A stretch of DNA of 64,000 bases, from contig SPDT01000007.1 of the NCBI GenBank assembly GCA_008477525.1, positions 6,572,001 to 6,636,000 of the forward strand. The letters run 5' to 3'. The notes below the pieces were generated by a model. It was not told the DNA's origin. It saw only the letters and a program-made list of their open reading frames with translations, and ran no database searches. Position 1 is the first letter of the stretch. Each line of letters begins with the position of its first letter. The translations under genes and the position numbers were made by a program. This DNA is from Hypomyces perniciosus (lineage: Eukaryota; Ascomycota; Sordariomycetes; Hypocreales; Hypocreaceae). Below are positions 21,897-32,947 of the stretch, in pieces.

Positions 21897-22656
21897 GATG
21901 CCGAGCTCTTCCGGCTTGTTCTGTCTCGAGTGTCGCGACAGAGGCAGAGGCAGAGGCAGAGGCAGAAGTAGAGGCAGAGATGAACGAGAGAGCTTGCGTA
22001 GGGTGGGTTGTTTGTTATGTGGATGTGGGTGCTGAGCTGAGAGACTCGGGATCGATCGTTCTCCTCGAGCCTTGTCTGGTCCGTGTATCTATATGCGTGA
22101 TTTGCTGGCCCACATGAAACAATGCCGAGAGCTGAATCTCGCGTTCGGCGACATGATTGGGTGCCTTGTCCAACGAGAGACGTGACAGCTGATCTTCCCG
22201 TCGTACAGGATACTCCACCACTCGACTAAATTGTGTACAGCTAGGCACTCCGTAGGTCAAGTTGTAGACATTATTAGCCAACTGTACGACCTCACTTCAA
22301 CTCAGCCAGTAATGCTTGCATGTTAAGCCGCCACTTTTGCTTCACTTAACGCCCAGGTTTTTTCATAGCCACACTGGCCTCACAAGAAGGTCTTCCATGT
22401 TGAGCTTGCAGGGTCTATTCCCCTGGGCAGCCTGTTGCATTTGGTGGATTATACGCGCCTCGGAGACCATGGGTGGGATCTGCAGCTCCTGTCTTGATAC
22501 AATCTCTTCGCGGCTGTGCGATTCATTGCCTCAGCTGTACGCCAGATGGCATCGCATTTCTCTCCCATTTATTCGTCTATTTAGACGCGATAGGACCCGA
22601 CAAGCTCCCATTCCTTCAGTCCCACTCCAAGTCCCCTTCGACTTGCATCTCCTACT
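21897..22656. promoter_or_regulatory. Divergent promoter region for two helical-protein genes
   Basis: About 760 bases between start codons at 21896 (minus) and 22657 (plus). It carries a hexamer microsatellite at 21943-21978 and a CT-rich stretch before 22657. No other gene is seen, so coordinate expression of the two neighbours is possible. Confidence 0.45.
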
Positions 22657-24483
22657 ATGCTCACCGAAGCCATGCCGTCGTCTGTGACCAATGATCCACC
22701 ACCTATACGACTGGAAGTTTGGTACTATAATGAGCAAGGAAAAGACACGAAGCTCGATAGGGATCTCGCCAAGTCCCTTTCTAAGGCCAAACTAGGCTGT
22801 TGGACTGCGTATCCAGCATCCATTCCCAACACCTGGACCGCCGGGACGACATATGTTCCAATTGAGGTAGGTCAAGAGCACCTTTTGTTCCGGATATCTG
22901 AGCTCTCCATCTACAAGACATCCCGGGAGCGTGCAGATGTCTGTTGAACCCCATTTGTTACAATCGCAACCATCTTGACACATGTGCTAACAGCATACCC
23001 CTTCGGTTCACGATGCTTAGGTTGCCTGAAGTACAAACCCCCGTCCAAGCGTGCGACTCGGATCCCACCCAACCAGAGTCTGAGCGAGCTCTTCCACAAA
23101 ACTCTTGTTCCCACCATCCAAAGCTTCTTTGGAAAGATAGGCAAGACACCACATCAGGTAACCGTGCACCCTGACATCGATGAAAATAACGACGATGTTG
23201 TGAAGAAATATACTTTTGTCCGAGTTTTACATTCCTTGGCTATCGACTATACTTGGGATACCAAGTTAGTCCCTTTGCGCAAGGACCCAACGGAGCACAC
23301 CTTGTAAGTGCCCGAGTCTTACTAGGTCAGAATTTGTTACTAATTCACTTGAGCTTAGGTATAACATTGCCGCAGTCATGCCCGATGCTGCCGCCCTGGG
23401 ACTTGATATTTCCGCTCGGATCAAAGGCATGCAGGTTGGACTCTTTCAAGGCATGTCTATGATAGAGGAGTTGGGTTATATCAAGGATATGATCCGGAAG
23501 GACATGGAATCAAATGAGGTAGGTATAGGACTTGAATTGGAACAAAGTCGCAATGTTCTACATCAAGGCGAAAAGGATAAAAAGCTTATCCAAGAGATGA
23601 AAGCTTCCTGGACCAGAGTCCTTCGCTGTTCAAAGGGCTTTCAGGAGGTTGTTAACGACTTGCAAGCCTGTGCAGACGGGATATCTAAAGGGACCGGTGA
23701 GTTTGTCTGAAGCTCCATCATAACCTGACACCAGATCACTATCGAAGATGCAACTACTGATCAAACACAGCCGTCAGCAACGAGGATCTTTACAGCATGA
23801 TATGTCAGGCGACGGTCGCTATGGGCCTCTTTTCAATGCATCAGAATGAGATGACAGATCTTGCACAGCTCATGCGTCAAAAATATAAGGAAGATGAGCC
23901 CCCGATTTTATTGAAGTATAGGCTCCTAGCAGCTCTCTGCATCTGTTTTGGCGTTGGTGCTTTCGTTTCTGCAGGGCTCGCTATACCTGTCACTGCAGCA
24001 GCTGCTGCCACCGTCTCATGTGCTACCGCCTCAACTGCCATGGGATACTTTGCTTACGGACAAGCGGCTGACTTGTCGATCAACACAAAGAAATGGAACA
24101 ATGTGGGGGTTGTAAGGGATTCACCACGCCCTATCTCACGTCTAATTTCGCTAACATGTTGCCATTGCTCCTGATCTCTAGTGGAGGACACGGTCCCAAA
24201 AATTGGTAAAGCTTTGGGGGATGTCCACGTTTCCCTCTCGGCCATGTTCTGCTCGCAAGTGCTCAAGATGCCGCTTAAATTGATGCCAAGAACCCAGCAA
24301 AAAGAGATCCTACGGGATTTGGGGGTTGACGTTCAGGAGTTGGACGGTGATGTGTATCGCGAGGAACTCGTAGTTGTCCGAATCGAGCGGTTGAAGTCCG
24401 TTTATAAGGAAATGGAGGAATGTCGTCTGAATGTGGGGGAAGATGCCGGCTTGAAGGATATGAAGACGATCAGAAATGATTGA
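22657..24483 (+). CDS. Hypothetical protein, helical bundle with central hydrophobic hairpin
   Basis: No family is assigned by sequence. Exons 22657-22866, 23032-23303, 23359-23696, 23771-24111 and 24187-24483 give 485 aa in one frame. The first acceptor (GAAG before 23032) is uncertain. Residues 1-70 contain a possible beta segment. From about residue 115 the protein is predicted helical, with long amphipathic runs (IEELGYIKDMIRKDMESNEV; KKLIQEMKASWTRVL; MTDLAQLMRQKYKEDE). Near residues 315-365 it has about 50 hydrophobic residues (LLAALCICFGVGAFVSAGLA, then Ala/Thr-rich), and helices resume to the end. This order resembles alpha-helical pore formers of the ClyA/HBL/Cry6 type, which is inference from layout only. 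No signal peptide is seen. Confidence 0.62.
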
Positions 24484-24909
24484 CAAGTCCAATGAGTTAT
24501 CTTGTACAGGTACAGACGGTTCTTCTTTCTGTTTACTCTTATTTGTTAAGTGCGAGTTTCCAAGTTCATTGTCACAATCCTCTGGTTCCCGCCAAGTAAT
24601 TATGAGCTATGTACGAAGTATTCGAACCTTGTCAATCATAGCAATGTTCCGACTCTGTTCCTATTAGTCCACACTTCCACACCAGAGAAGTCCCAAAGGG
24701 GCCAAACACATAACCTCCCTGAAGTCATCACCAAGCACGGACTGGAGGGCAAGTATGGATCAGAGGATAGGCATCTGGGTATATTTTGTTTTAACCCTCA
24801 ATTGAAAAAAATCTACCTTGCGGCAACTTCTTATTTGATTGCATAAGGGGGGAGTAAAGAAGCACTATAACTACCTAGGTCGGTAGAGACTTGACATCTA
24901 ACAAGACAT
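24484..24909. other. Spacer between convergent genes
   Basis: About 430 bases between the 485-aa helical gene and the LysM/WSC gene; both 3' ends lie here. One GTACGAAGTA motif is present near 24611. No gene is seen. Confidence 0.4.
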
Positions 24910-25614
24910 CTAAAACATCGCAATGTTCCTGATGGCTCCCGAAGAGGAGCTTATCGTCTTTGGCGCAGGCGGTTTCTCCTCGGCCGCTTCGGCTCTGAAG
25001 ATGTTGAGGCGGTCCTTGCCGCCACAGATGGTCTTCTTGTCCCCGCTGCAGGGCAAATTGCATTCGGTTGTATTCTTAGCAAACTCGCCGCCAACGTAAT
25101 GGCTACACCAGCACTGGTTGCCCTCCTTTACGCCCGCGAAGCGAAGGCTCACGCGGTAGCAGATGTCCTGGCACTTGGGGATAGTAAGGGCCGCGTCTCC
25201 GCCTGCACCGCTCATGGGCCTGCCTAGAATAGGACGTGTGCTGCTCTCGTTATAGCAGCCGAGTGCTGTCCAAGCGGTAGGAGAGGGGCCCAGAGTGCTT
25301 GTGGCGACAGTGGTGGTGGATGGACGAGACGTGGTGGTCGTTGTCTTTGTTGTGTTATCCAGCCTCTCCTGGGTGACAATGCAGTAGGATTGGAGTCTCC
25401 ATGGCTTGCAGTCAAGACCGACGGAGGGGTTCCATTTTGTAAACTGCTCGGGTGTGATGCCGAATAAATCTCGAATGTACTCGCATGTTTCGTCCATGCC
25501 GTTGTTATACCACTCGACACAAGACTTGACGGTGTCAGGATCCCACTCCATGGTGGGCTTCCTGGTTCCGCTGACCAGCGTGGCAGCCGCGAGAAGCAAT
25601 GGTATAGCTTTCAT
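24910..25614 (-). CDS. Secreted LysM + WSC domain protein
   Basis: Probable secreted carbohydrate-binding protein: LysM binds chitin oligomers and WSC binds beta-glucan-type sugars in related proteins. Single exon, 234 aa from ATG 25614, chosen because it starts the signal peptide (MKAIPLLLAAATLVSG). Residues 25-85 are a LysM-like module with conserved Cys (VKSCVEWYNNG, ITPEQFTKWNPSVGLDC, SYCIV). A Thr-rich linker follows (TTKTTTTTSRPSTTT). Residues about 120-215 are a WSC domain (ALGCYNESS, CQDICYR, GVKEGNQCWCSHY, CNLPCSGDKKTICGG). Filamentous fungi often carry LysM proteins beside killer-toxin-like chitinases, as here 3 kb away. Possible roles are hyphal protection or effector activity. Confidence 0.9.
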   Translation of the reverse strand: MKAIPLLLAAATLVSGTRKPTMEWDPDTVKSCVEWYNNGMDETCEYIRDLFGITPEQFTKWNPSVGLDCKPWRLQSYCIVTQERLDNTTKTTTTTSRPSTTTVATSTLGPSPTAWTALGCYNESSTRPILGRPMSGAGGDAALTIPKCQDICYRVSLRFAGVKEGNQCWCSHYVGGEFAKNTTECNLPCSGDKKTICGGKDRLNIFRAEAAEEKPPAPKTISSSSGAIRNIAMF

Positions 25615-26219
25615 AGTGGAAAGACACAAGAAGAAGGGGTTGGAGAGAAGAATGGTGATGGACAGGGGAGGATGTTGGTAGTAGTATGAGGGTGTTGGTA
25701 GTATTAGGGTGAGAAAGAGGATGGGAAATTAAAGGCGCACCGTGCAAGGAGAAACAAACCCAACATTATACATAAAACTGAGATGTTCCCGTCCAACTCC
25801 ATCCAACTGACCTGAGAGCGGTACCGAGAAGTACTGTGGACTTTGACCGGCGTTTTCTACATCGGGTTAAGTAAGACTTGAGGCTGTGGACCATATTTTA
25901 GGCTCATGACTCCGGAGTATACCTTATCTATTAGTGATCCGTCGCTAAAGTCGGCCCGCTTTGCCACTTATTAAGCTCACAGGGCCTCCTCCTGGTCACG
26001 TCACACCCCACTCGGTCAAATATCCATCCTTTATTACCAGTTTTGGCCTCTTCAACTGTCTCTCTTCTCCTCTCTTCTCTTCTCCTCTCTTCTCTTCTCC
26101 GCTCCTCTCTTCAGCACCACAAAGACGTCGCTGGAGACGCCAATGTTTGTAATTCCCGGGGAAGGATCGACGTTTGTCGGTGCCCAGGCGACATCAGGCA
26201 TCCAATCACAAGTTTCAAC
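25615..26219. promoter_or_regulatory. Divergent promoter region with a CT-rich tract
   Basis: About 600 bases between two start codons. A strong TCTTC/CTCTT pyrimidine tract at 26060-26113 lies about 110-160 bases before the ATG at 26220, as in many fungal core promoters. Confidence 0.5.
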
Positions 26220-26885
26220 ATGACCACTTTCCACCCCTTTCCTCGCTTGCCATACGAACTTCGGTGTCTGATATGGAAACTGTCGGCCGAGCCTCGTACA
26301 GTCCATGTCTGGCCGGTGCACGAAACGAGGCTGACAAGGCCGTCCCACGCCCATTACCCTTACAGCCTGGAAGTGTCTAATCTTCTGTCGTCGACGCCTG
26401 TGCCGGGAATTCTACATGCCTGTCGGGAAAGCCGTCATCACAGCCCATACCGGAAGCTCTTTTTTTCAGACCAAGCCGAACGGCCCTATATTTGGGTCAA
26501 CTATGAGATGGACATGATCTCCATCGGGACAGCCCCTTTCGATTGCCTCAAACACAGTGCGTCTCTCATTCGCCGGCTTAAATTCGAGCGCGAGAACTCC
26601 GACGAATATTGGTTTCATTCTGAATCGCGGAACCTGGCCTGGTTCAGTAATGTAGTAGAATATCATGTGATTGCTGCGGATGGCCTGCCGGCCTGGTGGG
26701 GAGCCTGGGATGATTTCTACTGGTCGTGCGAGAGAGAAAATCTCAAGTTAATTGACAAGGAGACCGGTGAGATGATGAACAGCTACGAGCTAGATAGGAT
26801 GATGGACGATGAACAAGCAGAGAACTGGCGAGAAGACGAGATGCCGGCGGAAGAAATGGCAACAGCTTCTGTCGGCACGGAATGA
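26220..26885 (+). CDS. 2EXR domain protein
   Basis: Fungal protein of the 2EXR group, named for a repeated E-X-R motif; function unknown. Single exon, 221 aa from ATG 26220. The frame is open upstream but that part is the CT-rich leader. The N-terminal signature FHPFPRLPYELRCLIWKLSAEPRTV is diagnostic, followed by PGILHACRESRHH and YIWVNYEMDMISI. The C-terminus is acidic. No signal peptide or membrane segment. It lies between the LysM/WSC and chitinase genes with no obvious link to them. Confidence 0.85.
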   Translation: MTTFHPFPRLPYELRCLIWKLSAEPRTVHVWPVHETRLTRPSHAHYPYSLEVSNLLSSTPVPGILHACRESRHHSPYRKLFFSDQAERPYIWVNYEMDMISIGTAPFDCLKHSASLIRRLKFERENSDEYWFHSESRNLAWFSNVVEYHVIAADGLPAWWGAWDDFYWSCERENLKLIDKETGEMMNSYELDRMMDDEQAENWREDEMPAEEMATASVGTE

Positions 26886-27019
26886 ACGGCTGAATGAATG
26901 AAGAAATAAATACAAAGCTAATGCGAATGGAACAGCTACAATTACTCTGTCAACCTCTACCCTGGTTCTTCATCTTCACCAAGCAAGCAAGAACCGGGAG
27001 CTTTTTCTTGCCTCGTGGC

Positions 27020-27862
27020 TCAACCCCTGCACGATCGCGCTCGGTCTGCTACCTTTCTATAGCTCCTGTTTACCGTAAGGTGCTCCCTAGCAACTGTCGC
27101 GGCATAGAATTCAGTCAGGAAATCTCTGATCTTTGATCTATAGTTGTCTATACCGGCGGCCCTAGCAGCGAGAGCAGTTGCCTTGTAATCGACAACTTCC
27201 AGTCGTGCACCAGGTTGAAGCGGATGGTGGCCCAGATCCTGGATCCTGACCTCCATATCCGGGCCGAGATAGTTTCGTGCTGCTGGGATGGCGTTGGCGC
27301 CGTGATCGGCAGCTCGCAAGACAATGATGCGGTCTCTGGTCAAGTCGGCGTCTTGAAACATGTATGCATTGGCCGCGGTTCTTTTGTTCCTGTACGTCTC
27401 ATCGATGACTTGACCGAGTCTTTTCACGTACGCGTTGAACTCTCCCCTCTCGCCTCTCAACACGTGGTAGCTTTTGAAGTTGGGCACTGGCCTATTCCCC
27501 GCGCCTTGGTTCACATAGCGCCGGTAACACCTCATCGCCGTAGTTTCAATGTCCAGCCTGTTTGTTCCAGGCTGGTGGACTCCCCAGTCGCGCGAGAAAG
27601 GTGCTCTGCCCAAGCTGCGGATGAACTCGTCGTAATTGCATCTGTTACCGGGAGCCGATCCGCGACAAGGAACCCAATTCCCTAAACACCTCCCGGCGGC
27701 TTTATCATAATGACTGCACTTGAAACCAACGCTCCGGTCTGCAGGATCGTTAAGAGCGTCGATTTCGTAGGCCTGGAAAGCCAAGATGCGTTCCATGCAT
27801 CCTTGTAATCCTCCTGCCTGGACGCTGGCGACGAGAGCGAAGAGCAGGAAGAAGAATTTCAT
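27020..27862 (-). CDS. Secreted protein of unknown function beside the chitinase gene
   Basis: Single exon, 280 aa. A clear signal peptide covers residues 1-16 (MKFFFLLFALVASVQA). About seven Cys fall in the mature protein, six of them in the first half (QGCMER, FKCSHYDK, GRCLGNWVPCRG, NRCNYDE, MRCYRRY), suggesting disulfides. The second half is rich in Arg, Ala and Tyr (RDRIIVLRAADHGANAIPAARNYLG; EHLTVNRSYRKVADRARSC) and has a basic end. No domain is recognised. It is divergent from the killer-toxin-like chitinase across about 760 bases, which makes a functional link possible. Confidence 0.82.
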   Translation of the reverse strand: MKFFFLLFALVASVQAGGLQGCMERILAFQAYEIDALNDPADRSVGFKCSHYDKAAGRCLGNWVPCRGSAPGNRCNYDEFIRSLGRAPFSRDWGVHQPGTNRLDIETTAMRCYRRYVNQGAGNRPVPNFKSYHVLRGERGEFNAYVKRLGQVIDETYRNKRTAANAYMFQDADLTRDRIIVLRAADHGANAIPAARNYLGPDMEVRIQDLGHHPLQPGARLEVVDYKATALAARAAGIDNYRSKIRDFLTEFYAATVAREHLTVNRSYRKVADRARSCRG

Positions 27863-28622
27863 GTTGGCTTGCTGGTAGATGGCAAAGAGAAGACTTAGAA
27901 GAAGAGAAGATCAATGGGGGAGGGAGAGAAAGAGAGAAAGAGAGAGCTGGACGACGTCTCGGTGAGTTTGGAGGACGAGGCCAGTTCAGAAAGATGGCAG
28001 GACAATATAAAAGGCAAAGAAAAGGAATACTAATAACAACCCCATAAAAGATAGAATTGAGGACTCTTCCGAGTCAAATGACCGGTGGATGCCACTGGAA
28101 GCTGCTGTAACGTAGGTAACCTGGAACAAGGCTTGGACCGAATTGGAAGCAGCCGGCAACCAATAGGAGAGGGGGCTTTGGGAGGTTGTACGGGCATCCC
28201 GGAGTCGATCTCGGCATTATTTCCCTGTACATCTTCCTGCTCGTATTATCATCGCGGCGTCTTTGCTTGGCGGCACCTAATCCAGGCGTGGTACTTACGA
28301 GTACCGAGTACAAGGACACTCGATCGTGAACTGCGTGACCAAAAGAGGCGTATACGAGTGGATTTGCTCTTTTCTGAGAAGGCTGTAACGTTCAGTTTCT
28401 CTCCTTCAGACGCCCCCCCCCCGTTTCAACTTTCATCTCTTCTTCTTCTTCTTCTTCTTGTCGTTTCCTTCTTTCTTCTCTCAACTTTCCATCGTTTCTT
28501 CACTTTCTCATCCTTCTCGTGTCTTTATTCTCTTCACCTTCGTTGTCCTTCCATCGTCACCAAAAACAGAGGGCTCTCATTTGCTCTGAGAGAGAGCCTT
28601 TGGTATCCTCCTCTTTCACAAA
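27863..28622. promoter_or_regulatory. Divergent promoter of the secreted protein and the chitinase
   Basis: About 760 bases between start codons at 27862 and 28623. It has a purine-rich GA tract at 27895-27950 on one side and CT-rich tracts (TCTTC units, 28435-28461 and on) on the other, both typical of fungal leaders. No other gene is seen. Confidence 0.55.
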
Positions 28623-31600
28623 ATGAAGCCATCACTACATCACCTGGTCGTGCCCTATGCATTACTGTTCATACAAGTCACAGCCACCGTTCGCTCTGGC
28701 TCCTCCTCCGTTGACGTCTGGCCCCGAGTGGGAGCTGCTGCACTGGAAACACTAGACACGGAAGGCAACAAAGACCTTGAAGAATGGCTTGCAGCCAACA
28801 TCAGGACCCCTCCCGCTGTTCTCAAACCCTGCCCTTTGCCCTGCAGTCAGACGACTAACAGTACGGATGGACCTGGCTGGTTCTTATTACCCGATGCTGC
28901 TAGTCTCGCCAAGTGTAATGAGACAATGTTGCTGGATTTCATCATCAAAAGCGACGATGCAAAGGCCATCGGAGAATTCAGGGCATGCACTGCCGATTAT
29001 GGTTCCGAAGTCAAGGTAGCCTACCAGCCTGACGATGACAAGGCGGCCCTTTGCCCGACTCCCAATCATGACATGGTTCAAGCAACCGTCTCCATGTCGA
29101 CCCCCTCCGCCCCCGGCGGCAATGATAACGTCTTTTTGGTTCAACATTTGTTGTCTGCTGGTCGCCAGATTGTCCATCACTTGGCTACCCAGAAACCTTC
29201 CTGCACAGACAATACCGTGGCCTTTGGATACAGCCAATCCTCTGTCGTTGGTGTCTTTGCTGGCGCGGAGCTTCATCAACATGGCCTGACCACCGACGCA
29301 CTCAACAACCTACTCAAATATGCAGAGCAAAAGTCCCTTTCAGAAACGACTGTTGTTCAGTTGTGCCGAAACGATGGCCTTGGAGCAGATTACGCCTTCG
29401 GCATAATTGCAGCCAGTACGAAGAATCTTCCCTTTGCTCGGGAAGCCGTCAAGACTTGGGCCAGCGGTAAATGCGTCAAAGCTCATGGCGAACAAGACTG
29501 GATGGCAGTTACACTACGTGTGCCCTCTGCTGTCAAGGCACCCAACACGAATCCTCTGGGGAATGAGACCACCGCTGTCACACATCTTGAATCCAGATGG
29601 TCCTCGCCTTCTCTCCTGATTGCCAGGGCTGAGTGCAAAACGGCTACCGTCCGAGCTGGCGACGGTTGCTGGGCTGTAGCCAAGAGATGTGGAATCAGCG
29701 AGAAGGACTTGATCAAATACAACCCCCGTCCAAAATTTTGCAACACGCTTGTTGTCAATGAGAAGGTTTGCTGTTCTTCCGGTACTCTACCGTCAACTAT
29801 CCCTCCTCCTAAGGGTGACGGCACGTGTCAGACGAAGGAAGTGAAGGGGGGTGATAGCTGCGGCTCCCTGGCGCCTAAATGTGGGCTCAGCGCAAGCGAC
29901 TTTCTCAAGGTTAACCCCAAGGCAAACTTGTGCTCAACGCTGGCCGAGGGACAACAAGTGTGCTGCTCCCGCGGTAAGTTGCCCGACAGGCGACCGAAGC
30001 CTGGAGCCGATGGAACCTGCGCCTCCTACAAGACGGTTAAAGACGACAGCTGTGCCAAAGTCGCGGCATCTCGCGACCTGACAGTCAAGGATATCGAAAC
30101 CTTCAACAAAAACACTTGGGGCTGGAACGGCTGTAAGGTGCTCTCGCTTGGATTCAGGCTCTGTGTCAGCGGGGGAAACCCGCCCATGCCTGAACCCGTA
30201 TCCAATGCTGTCTGTGGCCCAACAGTTCCAGGTACGAAAAGGCCACCCAAAGGCACCGACTTGGCCCAGCTCAATCCTTGCCCCCTCAGTGTCTGTTGCA
30301 ACGTCTGGGGCCAGTGCGGGTTCTCGGACGACTTCTGTGTCAAGTCCAAGTCTGGGACTGGCGCGCCGGGTACTTCTGGGATTCGAAATGGATGTAAGTG
30401 TGGCTTAATAGAAATGACCTGAGCACGACTGACGGGGCAAATGCTAGGCATTAGCAGCTGCGGCAGAGACATCATCAAGGGCTCGCCGCCCGCGAGCAAG
30501 ATTAACATTGCATACTTTGAGGCCTGGAACCACAAACGGCAATGCTTAACTATGGACGTTAACCAGATTGATACGGACAAGTACTCGCATATCCACTTTG
30601 CCTTTGCTGATGTGACGAGAGACTTCAATGTGGATATACGCAACGTTCGAGAACAATTCGACATGTTCAAGGCCATGACTGGGGTCAAAAAGATTATCTC
30701 GTTTGGGGGCTGGGATTTCAGTGCCTTGCCCGGGACATACAATATTCTTCGCGAAGCCGTCAAGCCTGAAAATCGTGATAAGTTTAAAAATAATATCGTT
30801 GCTTTTGTTAAGCAGCATAACCTCGACGGCGTCGACCTTGACTGGGAGTATCCAGGGGTAAGCAGTCTACTTTGTTTATTTTTTATCTGTGCAATCTCGG
30901 TTGCTGGGGACTAACGAAAAGATATCGATATGTAGGCCCCTGATATCCCAGACATTCCCTCTGATGATCCTCAAAATGGTCTCAATTACTACAAGCTCCT
31001 AGCACTTGTTAAATCAGACCTTGGCAGCTCCAAGACCGTCTCCTTTGCAGCCCCCGCTTCTTATTGGTATCTGAGGGCCTTCCCTATCTCACTTATGGTC
31101 AAGTCTCTCGACTATGTTGTCTACATGACGTATGATCTCCATGGCCAATGGGATTACAATAACAAGTGGACTTCGTCCGGCTGCCCAACTGGAAATTGCT
31201 TACGATCTCACGTCAACGATACAGAGACCAAGGACGCCCTCGCCATGATCACCAAAGCCGGTGCACCATCCGGTAAGGTTGTTGTGGGTGTTGCCAGCTA
31301 TGGACGCTCTTTCAAAATGGCCCAGGCTGGCTGCTACGGACCACTATGCAAATTCACTGGTTCGCCGCGTGTATCCAACGCCGCCAAGGGCCGCTGCACA
31401 GGTACAGCCGGCTACATCTCTAATGCCGAGATTAATGAGATTATCAAGACTGGTAAAATCAACAAGCAGTGGAAAGAGGCTGGCTCTAACATTATGGTCT
31501 ATAACAACACTGAGTGGGTGGCGTATATGGATGACGATATGAAGGCTCTTCGGTCTAAATTCTACGACACGTACAACTTTGCCGGGACTACGGACTGGGC

Positions 31601-32947
31601 TGTTGACTTGCAGGAATTCTGGGAGTAAGTTGCTCTGTCCTCTCTTTTTCCATTCATCCTTTACTGTTTGAATCGTCCAATGAAGCTGACACCTGTATGA
31701 TTAGTGGGAGCGGTGGTGATGACGATGACGATGAGGAGAACATCGACGCCGACTATTTTTCGGCATGCGGTGGCACGTACACTTCCTTGGATGACATCGA
31801 AAATTCCAAAGATTCGATGGCCCCTCACTGTGTCGAGCAGTACATTGCCAACGTCGAAGTCAGCATCATGGACGAATCCATGAAGAAGTACACTGACCTG
31901 ATCAAGAATGGCTATGATGGCAAATTCAAAACCTACGAGCGATATGTTAAGGCTCAAGTCCCTGCCCAAATCAACGCCTTCATGGCCAGCGATAAGGTAC
32001 ACAATTATTTCAAATGCAAGGAGAGTGGACGATTTACGTGCTGCAGCAGCTGCACATACATCACCTGCCACGAATCGTGCAAGGACTTCAAGGATTGCAA
32101 GAGCGGGTACAACACGTTCGATGTCAAGTGTCCGCAAATGGAATATGAACTCGACATGCTTGATAGCAAAACCATCCCCAACGCGACGTTTTCCCTCGAG
32201 GATAAGGACGGCTTCTGGAAGGATATTGGAGAGCAATACGGCATTGAAGAGTCGTGGGTCGTATTTGGCAGGAGGCATATGAGGACGAACAACGGTTGTC
32301 AGTATTCCGGCAACGACATCCGAAACTGCATCGACAAGGCTGACAATTGGTGGTACAACTATCCCAATGCCAACATGGACAAGATCAAGGTATACAACCC
32401 GAAAGAGATCATTGGCAAGTCGTATGAGCAATCAAAGGGCTTGCTGGAGAATTTCCAGATTGTCAATGACTGGACAGAGTATGATTCCTTGATGCTGTGG
32501 TCTGACGTGGTTGACGCGACGTCGCTGCCTGCATTGAGCGCACAGGTAGCCGTCGATAACATGCAAAAGATTGTCGACAAGGCAAACGAAATTGAGAAGA
32601 AGGAACGCGAAGAATTCATCCTCAACTTCATCATGGGCTTGCTGTTCTTCATCCCCGTCATTGGACAGGCCGGTGCCGCTGGTCTGACCACGGCCAGGAG
32701 TCTGCTGCGGCTCATAGGTGCAGTTGGTGATGCAGGAATGGCAATGTATGATATAGTCAATGATCCCAAAAATGCCTTCATGACGGTCTTTAGCTCTCTG
32801 CTTGGTGCTGGTGTGGCACAACGCGGATTCAGGAATGCTGCCGACGCAAGACGAGGCATGGGGTCGAAGGAGCTTGACAGCCTGGGAACGATCAAGACGG
32901 ATTTGGGCCGGATCAACACAGCCCGTGGCGGAATCTGTCGTATTTGA
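28623..32947 (+). CDS. Killer-toxin-like class C chitinase (LysM x3, ChtBD1, GH18, long C-terminus)
   Basis: Endochitinase-like secreted protein resembling the alpha/beta precursor of yeast zymocin. Exons 28623-30393, 30448-30857, 30936-31624 and 31705-32947 give 1370 aa. After the signal peptide comes a 300-residue N-terminal region. Three LysM modules follow (about 335-390, 398-450, 460-515; each with DGC/DSC near the start), then a hevein-type ChtBD1 (about 535-580, CPLSVCCNVWGQCGFSDDFC). The GH18 domain is about 600-955. Its catalytic motif DGVDLDWEYPG is intact at 717-727, with the acid Glu at 724; SFGGW and MTYDLHGQWD fit the family. The last 410 residues are Cys-containing, and a hydrophobic segment starts at about 1261 (LNFIMGLLFFIPVIG). 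In yeast such proteins dock on chitin and help deliver a separate toxic subunit. Exon phases all agree. Confidence 0.93.

Noticed and set aside
26043..26219. Extension of the 2EXR frame upstream
   Set aside because: It translates a CT-rich promoter tract into Ser/Leu repeats; the conserved domain starts right after the ATG at 26220.
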